A stretch of DNA of 5,565 nucleotides from Bacteroidota bacterium. GTDB lineage: Bacteria; Bacteroidota; Bacteroidia; Chitinophagales; Saprospiraceae. A model generated the notes under the pieces. The model did not search any database. It had not been told where the DNA came from and was given only the letters and a program-made list of their open reading frames with translations. The translations under genes and the position numbers were made by a program. Where the stretch lies: positions 1 through 5,565 of the forward strand of contig JAGWYI010000305.1 of NCBI GenBank assembly GCA_018969455.1, given 5' to 3'. Positions 1-5,200 of this stretch are shown one piece after another; position 1 is the first letter of the stretch; each line of letters begins with the position of its first letter.

Positions 1-48
1 CGGATGGGCCAGGGGGAAGACGAACAATTTCAGATTTTGCTGTGACAT
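1..48 (-). CDS. Possible 5' end of an unknown minus-strand gene (truncated)
   Basis: Reading leftwards from an ATG whose complement lies at 46-48, 16 codons stay open to the window edge and give MSQQNLKLFVFPLAHP. The bases just before this ATG (TTTTAAA) are A/T-rich, which is a normal initiation context in this phylum, and the codons resemble those of the neighbouring genes. If real, the gene is divergent from rpsP. Against it, 16 codons is too short to prove coding, no convincing -33/-7 promoter pair precedes it (the best -7-like sites, complement of 86-93 and of 62-69, each have one mismatch), and I recognise no family. An alternative is a plus-strand gene tail in frame 1 ending at the TGA at 43-45. 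Confidence 0.3.
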   Translation of the reverse strand, partial: MSQQNLKLFVFPLAHP

Positions 49-176
49 TTTAAAAGAGGAGCAAGATTAAAAGTTTTTGGAATGCTAAAGATACGGCGAA
101 TGCAGGAGTGTATTAGAATGAATCAATGGAAGATGTATTTATTTTTGCATTTTTTTACAATTATCCCATCAAATTA

Positions 177-209
177 TTTGGCAGTATGGCAAAGCAGCGC
201 GTACATTTG
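177..209 (+). promoter_or_regulatory. Bacteroidota-type promoter of rpsP
   Basis: TTTG at 177-180 (-33 element), a 21-nt spacer, then TACATTTG at 202-209, a perfect match to the Bacteroidota -7 consensus TAnnTTTG. Both elements and the spacing fit the primary sigma factor of this phylum. Transcription would begin near 215, leaving a leader of about 75 nt before the rpsP ATG. A second TAnnTTTG match lies upstream at 140-147 but has no obvious -33 partner. Confidence 0.7.
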
Positions 210-235
210 CGCCCTCGAAAAGCCCGGGGTTACTT

Positions 236-249
236 CAGGTAAGAACCTG
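236..249 (+). promoter_or_regulatory. Small hairpin in the rpsP leader
   Basis: CAGGT (236-240) and ACCTG (245-249) are complementary around an AAGA loop, and two further T-G wobble pairs can extend the stem. It sits in the predicted rpsP 5' leader, about 40 nt before the start codon. Ribosomal protein mRNAs often carry autoregulatory leaders, but this stem is short and could be chance; I do not match it to a known leader family. Confidence 0.25.
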
Positions 250-288
250 GGCGAGATTCTATCTCTTTCACAATTTTCATTATTTCCA

Positions 289-807
289 ATGGCAGTAAAA
301 CTTCGCCTCCAGCGGAAAGGTCGTAAAAAAGCGCCTTTCTACCACATTGTAGTAGCCGACAGCCGTTCTCCACGAGACGGCCGTTTTATCGAAAAAATTG
401 GCACTTACAACCCCCTCACTGTTCCTGCAACCATTGAACTGAATCTGGATGCTGCATTCAAATGGCTGATGGATGGCGCAGAACCCACCCATACCGTGAA
501 TGCCATACTCCGGTTTAAAGGTGTATTGTTGCGCAAGCACCTGGCAATCGGCGTTCGAAAAGGCGCCCTTACCCAGGAAGAAGCAGATGCCCGCCTGGCC
601 GCCTGGGTAGATGGCAAAGACCAAATGATCCAAAAACAACGCGAAGCGGTGAAGGCAGCAAAAGCTGCCCTGACCATCAAAATTGACGGTGTTCCAAAAG
701 AAAAACCTAAAGTAGAAGAACCTGTTGCCGAAGCTGAAGAAAATGCGGAAGTAACAGCGGAAACAGGCGAAGAAAGCGCAACAGAAGAAACAACTGCTGC
801 AGAATAA
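289..807 (+). CDS. rpsP: 30S ribosomal protein S16 (bS16) with acidic C-terminal extension
   Basis: S16 is a small-subunit ribosomal protein needed for 30S assembly. The 172-aa product starts MAVKLRLQRKGRKKAPFYHI, followed by DSRSPRDGRFIEKIGTYNP (residues 24-42) and the PTHTVNAILR segment (66-75), all diagnostic for the family. The conserved core covers roughly residues 1-85. The remainder is an extension: a helical, charged part (about 95-130) and an Ala/Glu-rich acidic tail (about 138-172). E. coli S16 has 82 residues, and long tails like this are usual in Bacteroidota. The frame is open upstream to an ATG at 82, but the extra 69 residues resemble nothing in S16 and would span the promoter, so 289 is chosen. 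No Shine-Dalgarno is seen before it. Tandem stops TAA-TAG end the gene. The rimM, trmD and rplS genes that commonly follow rpsP in other bacteria are absent; a terminator lies about 100 nt downstream, so it is probably transcribed alone. Confidence 0.95.
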   Translation: MAVKLRLQRKGRKKAPFYHIVVADSRSPRDGRFIEKIGTYNPLTVPATIELNLDAAFKWLMDGAEPTHTVNAILRFKGVLLRKHLAIGVRKGALTQEEADARLAAWVDGKDQMIQKQREAVKAAKAALTIKIDGVPKEKPKVEEPVAEAEENAEVTAETGEESATEETTAAE

Positions 808-854
808 TAGCCCACAAGCCAGCCTGCACTTTTTTGATCTTAAATTTTTGCAGA

Positions 855-888
855 CTTGGCAATTCAAAAGCAAAGTACCTTACCTTTG
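855..888 (+). promoter_or_regulatory. Candidate promoter between rpsP and the 462-aa gene
   Basis: CTTG at 855-858 (three of four bases of the TTTG -33 element), 22 nt, then TACCTTTG at 881-888, a perfect TAnnTTTG -7 box. Transcription would start near 894. It is the only good promoter seen before the gene at 991, yet a strong intrinsic terminator begins only about 16 nt past the predicted start point. It may therefore serve a very short RNA or an attenuated leader of the downstream gene. Confidence 0.5.
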
Positions 889-909
889 CTTCCAACAGAT
901 TACAACCAG

Positions 910-948
910 ACCTGGTAAAGCCCTTTGCGGTTTTACCAGGTTTTTTTT
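910..948 (+). terminator. Strong intrinsic terminator downstream of rpsP
   Basis: A near-perfect 13-bp stem (910-922 paired with 929-941, one G-T wobble) with a 6-nt loop is followed by eight T residues (941-948). This is a textbook Rho-independent terminator for plus-strand transcription. It ends the rpsP transcript and also lies directly downstream of the candidate promoter at 855-888. Confidence 0.85.
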
Positions 949-990
949 CAATAAACCAAATCCTTTTTATTTCACCAAAGATTTTTTTAT

Positions 991-2379
991 ATGCAAGCGC
1001 TTGATGATCAATACTATGACAACCTGAATGAACTCGCAGCGAGCATACAGGAGTCGCCAGTTCTGGTGCAATATCTCGATGAAGAAGACGATGCGCTGTA
1101 TAATGATTTGCGCCTGGAATTCGAGCCGCGTATTTCGGAACTGCACCATAGGGTTGCTGCAGAGGCCCCTTTGCAATTGGTCACTTTTGAGCGATACCTG
1201 CTCGAACCCGTTTTCGAAGGTTTGTATTTGCCTCGAATTTTGGGCTACTCGGTGCTGCGCGGCGAAATCAATGACCAATATAAATATGTGCGCCCCAATG
1301 ATCATTTCAAAGATATTTTGCTCGCCATTTGTGCAAGCCCACATTTCGACCAGCTGAAAAAACGCATCGGACAAAGTATTTCGGTGGGATTTGCCTTGAG
1401 CAGCGACATTTGGATTACCAACCTGCTCTCTTTGGTGGAAAACAAGCGCATTCGGTATTTCTTGCAACAACAGAAAAATGATCGATTCCGCGACCTCAAA
1501 GACCGCATCGACCTGTATACCCGCTATTCCAATCAATTCCGAAATGAATTGTATTTCTCGGCCGATTTCCCCAGCTCGCTCGGAGAAATGAAAGCCAACT
1601 TCTCGGCACTGCGCCAGTTTTTGCTCAAACGCTTTGAAGTGGGAGGCGACAATGCCTCCTTGAAGGAAAAAATGCAAAATTTCCTGAATACCAAAGACTT
1701 CCAGGGCACGGAAGAATACATGGAAATGCTCGCAATGTTTGGCAATTACATTGATCTGGACCCCGCAGAACGCCTCGCATTTGCAACCCATTTCGAAAGA
1801 GAACGACGCTCATTTGCCGAATTTGACCAACGTTATTTGCGCTTCTTATTGGCACTCTACAAATCACCCGGTATTGAAGCCGTACATGATGAACGCTTGC
1901 TGGCATTCATAGACAAAAACTGGAAAGATAAAATCAGCGATTATTACCGGATTGCCGAAAAAATTCACACCAACGGTTATGTCGACCCTCAATCCATCGA
2001 GGCCGTTCAGGATTTTTACAATACGCACGAAGGTCTTTCTGTTGAATCAGAGTGCCTGCGCCAGCTGATTCTGCGCTATTTTACCCAATTAATGGGCGGT
2101 ATGACAGAAAGATCCTACTCTGATTATTTTGAACTGACCAAAATTTTCGGCTTGTATATCAAAATATTCGGGAACAGCCAATTCAACCTGGATGTCGAAC
2201 GCCTTTCTATGACCTACGTTGATCGGCTCCTGAAACGCTATACCGACAAACGCGGCAAAGACTACCAGGACATCAAAAAATTTGTTTCTACCCAATTTGT
2301 AGATTTAGGCTTTTTGAAAGACAAAGAAGTGGTTGAAATATTCAAAACCCGGAGAAAAAAACGCAAAACGGGAGAATAG
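991..2379 (+). CDS. Conserved-looking hypothetical protein, 462 aa, soluble and probably all-helical
   Basis: I do not recognise the family. The product has no signal peptide and no membrane segment, so it is probably cytoplasmic. The sequence is rich in amphipathic helical stretches with many aromatic and charged residues (for example EFEPRISELHHRVAAEAP around 43-60, and FERERRSFAEFDQRYLRFLLALYK in the middle), which suggests a helical-repeat or scaffold-like fold rather than an enzyme; no nucleotide-binding loop, metal-binding cluster or catalytic motif is visible. The N-terminus is acidic (DEEDD, 30-34) and the C-terminus ends in a basic patch, KTRRKKRK (452-459), that could bind nucleic acid or an acidic surface (inference). 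The ATG at 991 follows a T-rich stretch without a Shine-Dalgarno, normal for the phylum. Coding is supported by 463 uninterrupted codons with codon use like the neighbours. It lies between rpsP and lepB but is separated from both by a terminator or a long spacer, so context gives no firm functional clue. Confidence 0.85.
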   Translation: MQALDDQYYDNLNELAASIQESPVLVQYLDEEDDALYNDLRLEFEPRISELHHRVAAEAPLQLVTFERYLLEPVFEGLYLPRILGYSVLRGEINDQYKYVRPNDHFKDILLAICASPHFDQLKKRIGQSISVGFALSSDIWITNLLSLVENKRIRYFLQQQKNDRFRDLKDRIDLYTRYSNQFRNELYFSADFPSSLGEMKANFSALRQFLLKRFEVGGDNASLKEKMQNFLNTKDFQGTEEYMEMLAMFGNYIDLDPAERLAFATHFERERRSFAEFDQRYLRFLLALYKSPGIEAVHDERLLAFIDKNWKDKISDYYRIAEKIHTNGYVDPQSIEAVQDFYNTHEGLSVESECLRQLILRYFTQLMGGMTERSYSDYFELTKIFGLYIKIFGNSQFNLDVERLSMTYVDRLLKRYTDKRGKDYQDIKKFVSTQFVDLGFLKDKEVVEIFKTRRKKRKTGE

Positions 2380-2619
2380 ACGCCTTTGAATCAAAATAAA
2401 AATCATGAAAAGTACACATGCTTGCGGGCGCGAATCACGCTTTGTCCTTCAAACCGGGCTGAAAAACCGAACTCAATATGCATCGTTACACACGATAAAA
2501 CCGGCATTCAATCGATAAATCCAGAAAACCTGTCGAAGCGACAACCAAAGCCCGGAAGCCTTGTGTACTTTTGCTCAACACTCCATCATACCGGTTTATT
2601 CAAACACAATTGATCCTAT
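2380..2619. other. Noncoding spacer before lepB
   Basis: These 240 bases separate the 462-aa gene from lepB. One plus-strand frame stays open for 75 codons from a TTG at 2386, but it has no ATG or ribosome-binding site and its composition (Pro/Lys/Asn/Thr-rich, no pattern) does not look like a protein. I see no convincing terminator after the stop codon at 2377-2379. The right end holds the candidate lepB promoter box. Confidence 0.6.
2566..2573 (+). promoter_or_regulatory. Candidate -7 element of the lepB promoter
   Basis: TACTTTTG matches TAnnTTTG perfectly and lies 46 nt before the lepB ATG, placing the transcript start near 2580 with a leader of about 40 nt. No clear TTTG is found at the expected -33 distance (around 2541), so the call rests on the -7 box and its position alone. 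Confidence 0.45.
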
Positions 2620-4191
2620 ATGTCAATCCTGATTTTTTTAATTGTTTTGTACATCCTGCTGGGTATCAGCATGATGAAACTTTTTGAGAAAGCGGGAATT
2701 CCGGGTTGGAAAGCCCTGGTTCCCGGACTTGCATCGGTGGAATGGTGTAAAATGGTGGGAAGAAAACCCCAATATGCCTTATGGCTTTTGTTCCCCATCG
2801 TGAATATTTTCATTTATGCCGGTTTGGTGATTGACATGGTGCGCAGTTTCGGGAAGCACGGTTTTTGGGATTCCGTGCTGGCGGTGGTGTATGCGCCAAT
2901 TCCATTTTTTATGCTGGGATCAAATGCCAAAGCAAGTTATCAGGGCCCCATCCTCGACCGCGAACGCGAATACCATCGCTTGCACCATGAAGCAGTTGCC
3001 AAAAATGACAAAACTGCCCTGCGCCGATTGGAAACTGATTTCCCCTATATGAAAAAATCGGTAAGCAGAGAATGGTCAGAGGCCATCATTTTCGCCGTTT
3101 TCGCAGCCGCTTTTATCCGCATGTTCCTCATTGAAGCCTACGTGATCCCAACCTCCTCCATGGAAGGCACGCTTAAAGTAGGCGACTTTCTGTTTGTAAG
3201 CAAAGCCCACTACGGCATCCGCACCCCAATGACAGTAGTGCAATTTCCTTTAATGCATAACCGCTTGCCGTTCAATTTGGGAGAATCCTATTTGACCAAG
3301 CCCTCCCTACCCTACTTTCGCTTACCTGCTATTGAAACAATAGACCACAACGAACCGGTTGTGTTCAATTTCCCCGCTGGCGACAGCGTAGTGTTGACAC
3401 CAGAAAGAAACTTTGACATCTATCAATTGCGTCAACAAGGCGGAGGGCAGCTGCCACCTGGCGTGGACGTTATTGCCCGCCCCATCGATAAAAAAGACCA
3501 CTACATCAAACGCTGCATCGGCCTGCCGGGCGACAGTTTGCTCATCCGAAATGGCGTGGTGTATATCAACGGACAGGCTGCACAGGTGCCTACGCATCGC
3601 CAATTCTTATACCATGTAAGTGGAAATGTAAATATGAAAAAACTGGATGAATGGGGCGTTAGCCTAAACGACGCCGGCCCCAATGCCGGATCCAGTGGCT
3701 ATTTCAACCTCGACGATGCCCAGGTGGAAAAAGTTAAATCCATCGGGCCCGATGTTAAGGTCGAACGCGTACCCCAGCAACGCTTCCCAGGTTATGTGTT
3801 TCCCAACGACGCCAAAAGGTATGGAAACTGGACCGTGGATGACTACGGCCCGATATACATTCCGAAAAAAGGGGTAACAACGCCCGTCAATATGAACAAC
3901 ATTGCGTTTTACCTGCGTATTATCCGTGATTTTGAACACAACAAACTGGAAATCAAGGGCGACAAGATTTTCATCAACGGGGTTGAATCGGGTGCTTACA
4001 CCTTCCGGCAGGATTATTTCTGGATGATGGGCGACAACCGCCACAATTCGGAAGACTCACGCATTTGGGGCTATGTACCCGAAGATCACATTGTAGGAAA
4101 ACCCCTGTTTATCTGGTTCTCTACCAAAAACGGCGCATTGAAAAACGGCATCAACTGGAACCGGATTTTCAAATCAGCCAGTTCGATGTAA
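2620..4191 (+). CDS. lepB: Signal peptidase I, enlarged Bacteroidota form
   Basis: Membrane-bound serine/lysine protease (S26 family) that cuts signal peptides from exported proteins on the outer face of the inner membrane. All catalytic boxes are present in the 523-aa product: PTSSMEGTL with nucleophile Ser180, box C EPVVFNFP (245-252), box D YIKRCIGLPGD with general base Lys297, and box E GDNRHNSEDSRIWG (471-484). The membrane anchor before the active site is about residues 154-171. In front of it lies an extra N-terminal region of about 150 residues with likely membrane segments near 2-18, 52-72 and 82-99, resembling the DUF5684-type domain found on signal peptidases of this phylum; its role is unknown. 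The Ser-Lys distance (117 residues, versus about 55 in E. coli) and the box D-E distance (about 165) show two large insertions. The ATG at 2620 has no Shine-Dalgarno. It ends at a terminator shared with convergent rdgB. Confidence 0.95.
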   Translation: MSILIFLIVLYILLGISMMKLFEKAGIPGWKALVPGLASVEWCKMVGRKPQYALWLLFPIVNIFIYAGLVIDMVRSFGKHGFWDSVLAVVYAPIPFFMLGSNAKASYQGPILDREREYHRLHHEAVAKNDKTALRRLETDFPYMKKSVSREWSEAIIFAVFAAAFIRMFLIEAYVIPTSSMEGTLKVGDFLFVSKAHYGIRTPMTVVQFPLMHNRLPFNLGESYLTKPSLPYFRLPAIETIDHNEPVVFNFPAGDSVVLTPERNFDIYQLRQQGGGQLPPGVDVIARPIDKKDHYIKRCIGLPGDSLLIRNGVVYINGQAAQVPTHRQFLYHVSGNVNMKKLDEWGVSLNDAGPNAGSSGYFNLDDAQVEKVKSIGPDVKVERVPQQRFPGYVFPNDAKRYGNWTVDDYGPIYIPKKGVTTPVNMNNIAFYLRIIRDFEHNKLEIKGDKIFINGVESGAYTFRQDYFWMMGDNRHNSEDSRIWGYVPEDHIVGKPLFIWFSTKNGALKNGINWNRIFKSASSM

Positions 4192-4207
4192 TTAACCATC
4201 CTGAAAT

Positions 4208-4248
4208 AAAAAAGCCTTGCCGGATACAACACAGCAAGGCTTTTTTTT
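4208..4248. terminator. Bidirectional terminator between lepB and rdgB
   Basis: AAAAAAGCCTTGC (4208-4220) pairs with GCAAGGCTTTTTT (4234-4246) around a 13-nt loop, and the T run continues to 4248. Because the stem is flanked by A on one side and T on the other, it can end transcripts from both strands: lepB, whose stop is 17 nt away, and rdgB, whose TGA (complement of 4248-4250) touches the end of the T tract. Confidence 0.85.
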
Positions 4249-4823
4249 CAGGCATGTAAATGCACCAACAGGGCTGAAATCGCCCTGGCCCGGTGGCTGA
4301 TTTGATTTTTGATGCCTTCGCCGAGCTCGGCAAATGTTTCGGTGTATCCGTCCGGAATAAAAATCGGATCGTAGCCAAAACCGCCCGTTCCATGGGGCGC
4401 CGTGGCAATCTGGCCGGTACAAATCCCTTCTAACAGGGTTTCCTTTCCATCTTTTACCAAAGCGATGATGGTGCGAAACTGTGCGCGGCGGGAAGCCTTG
4501 TTTTCCAAATTGTGCAGCAGCAAGTTGTTGTTGGCCTGCGGGTCGCGGCTTGCGCCGGCATAGCGCGCGGTGTGCACGCCGGGCGCGCCTGCGAGGGCTT
4601 CCACTTCCAGACCCGTATCTTCCGAAAAGCAGTCGAAGCCGTAGTGTTCCTTTACGTACCGTGCTTTAAGCAGGGCATTTCCTTCGAGCGTATCTTCCGT
4701 TTCTTCGATATCTTCCATACAACCAATGTCTTTGAGGGTTTTGATGTGGTATTTTCCACCCAGCATTTGTTCGACTTCCCGGGCTTTATGGGGGTTGTTG
4801 GTGGCGAAGACTAGGACTTTCAT
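4248..4823 (-). CDS. rdgB: RdgB/HAM1-family dITP/XTP pyrophosphatase
   Basis: House-cleaning nucleotidase that hydrolyses non-canonical purine triphosphates (dITP, ITP, XTP) to the monophosphate plus pyrophosphate, keeping deaminated purines out of DNA and RNA; cytoplasmic. The 191-aa product has the family motifs in order: FATNNPHK (6-13), EETEDTLEGNALLKA (40-54), SEDTGLEVEALAGAPGVHTARYAG (67-90, with Asp69 at the position of the E. coli catalytic Asp), GTGGFGYDPIF (145-155) and ISHRARA (175-181). Length matches the family (about 190-200). The frame is open 30 codons further upstream, but homologous sequence begins at MKVLVFATNN, so the start is the ATG complementary to 4821-4823; the bases before it on the minus strand are A-rich with no Shine-Dalgarno. 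It is convergent with lepB and divergent from the toxin-antitoxin genes, hence likely a single-gene unit. Confidence 0.95.
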   Translation of the reverse strand: MKVLVFATNNPHKAREVEQMLGGKYHIKTLKDIGCMEDIEETEDTLEGNALLKARYVKEHYGFDCFSEDTGLEVEALAGAPGVHTARYAGASRDPQANNNLLLHNLENKASRRAQFRTIIALVKDGKETLLEGICTGQIATAPHGTGGFGYDPIFIPDGYTETFAELGEGIKNQISHRARAISALLVHLHA

Positions 4824-4838
4824 GGTGTGTTTTTGCTG

Positions 4839-4846
4839 CAATAATA
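4839..4846 (-). promoter_or_regulatory. Weak candidate -7 element for rdgB
   Basis: On the minus strand this reads TATTATTG, one mismatch from TAnnTTTG, 15 nt before the rdgB start. No TTTG is seen at the -33 distance. If used, the transcript would have a leader of only a few bases. It is offered because no better minus-strand promoter is visible in the divergent spacer. Confidence 0.2.
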
Positions 4847-4896
4847 CAGCTGATTGGGAGGAAATTAATGTATTGCTTTCATAAATGGCCGCCTGT

Positions 4897-4927
4897 TTTG
4901 GAAGTGTGATCAAATCGCATATCTTTG
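4897..4927 (+). promoter_or_regulatory. Promoter of the toxin-antitoxin operon
   Basis: TTTG at 4897-4900, a 19-nt spacer and TATCTTTG at 4920-4927 form a full-consensus Bacteroidota promoter, the best in the window with that of rpsP. Transcription would start near 4934, about 30 nt before the antitoxin ATG. This also rules out the upstream in-frame TTG at 4925, which lies inside the -7 box. Confidence 0.7.
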
Positions 4928-4939
4928 TATAAAAATGCG
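4916..4939. promoter_or_regulatory. Possible operator: inverted repeat around the -7 box
   Basis: CGCAT (4916-4920) and ATGCG (4935-4939) form an inverted repeat with 14 nt between them; the arm centres are 19 nt apart, close to two helical turns. It brackets the -7 element and the predicted start point, where a dimeric antitoxin repressor would be expected to bind. The arms are only 5 bp, so chance cannot be excluded. Confidence 0.3.
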
Positions 4940-4955
4940 CTTGAAAGCCGCAGAC

Positions 4956-4960
4956 AGGAG
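4956..4960 (+). promoter_or_regulatory. Ribosome-binding site of the antitoxin gene
   Basis: AGGAG at 4956-4960 lies 3 nt before the ATG at 4964, a shorter gap than usual. It supports that ATG as the start, and a Shine-Dalgarno is otherwise rare among the genes in this window. Confidence 0.45.
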
Positions 4961-4963
4961 CTT

Positions 4964-5200
4964 ATGCAACAGATTGTGCTTGAAATAGAAGAAAAACGTT
5001 TTGCCTTGTTGATCCAATTTCTCAAGACGCTGGATTATGTAAAAATAATTCAGGTTGAGCAGGAACCAAGGCGAACTAAAGAAACCTCAAATGGAGCTGT
5101 TCAAAAACCAGCACTTATTGCTTTTGAAAATTATGGTTTTCCATTGAGTCCAGGCGAAAGTTTCCATCGGGAGGATATTTATGGTGACGATGGCAGATAA
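4964..5200 (+). CDS. Putative VapB-like antitoxin of a PIN-domain toxin
   Basis: A 78-aa protein encoded just before and overlapping a PIN nuclease gene by 20 nt, the standard order of a type II VapBC system, so it is probably the antitoxin that binds and inhibits the nuclease and may repress the operon. The N-terminal part (MQQIVLEIEEKRFALLIQFLKTLDYVKIIQ begins the protein; about 1-30) looks like a beta strand plus helix suited to dimerisation; a polar, Lys/Arg/Thr-rich linker follows (about 34-50), and the C-terminus ends SFHREDIYGDDGR, like the acidic, aromatic-containing tails by which many antitoxins occupy the toxin's active site. I cannot assign a named DNA-binding fold (AbrB, RHH, Phd). 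The frame is open to a TTG at 4925, but that lies in the promoter, so the ATG at 4964, preceded by AGGAG, is chosen. Confidence 0.65.
   Translation: MQQIVLEIEEKRFALLIQFLKTLDYVKIIQVEQEPRRTKETSNGAVQKPALIAFENYGFPLSPGESFHREDIYGDDGR
5169..5174 (+). promoter_or_regulatory. Ribosome-binding site of the PIN toxin gene
   Basis: GGGAGG at 5169-5174, inside the antitoxin coding sequence, is 6 nt before the ATG at 5181. This spacing favours 5181 over the in-frame ATG at 5190 as the toxin start and suggests the toxin is translated by coupling to the antitoxin. Confidence 0.55.

Noticed and set aside
82..288. Upstream extension of the rpsP frame to an ATG at 82
   Set aside because: The 69 extra residues match nothing in S16, which begins at MAVKLRL, and the stretch contains a full-consensus promoter.
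280..873. Two long minus-strand open frames over rpsP (197 and 136 codons)
   Set aside because: They are antisense to a certain ribosomal protein gene; their Cys/Phe-rich or Ser/Ala-rich composition is the mirror of the lysine/glutamate-rich coding strand.
967..1791. 274-codon minus-strand open frame
   Set aside because: It is a shadow of the 462-aa gene, which has the better start position and extends much further; no promoter or leader supports the antisense frame.
2386..2613. 75-codon plus-strand frame in the spacer before lepB
   Set aside because: TTG start, no ribosome-binding site, no recognisable pattern, and it runs through the candidate lepB promoter.
4512..4814. 100-codon plus-strand frame over rdgB
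   Set aside because: Antisense shadow of a gene with all RdgB motifs; no independent start signals.
4824..4913. 30-codon N-terminal extension of rdgB
   Set aside because: RdgB proteins begin at the MKVLVFATNN strand; the extra residues are not family-like and lie in the divergent spacer.
4925..4963. Start of the antitoxin at the TTG at 4925
   Set aside because: This codon lies inside the -7 promoter box and would precede the transcript start; the ATG at 4964 has an AGGAG before it.
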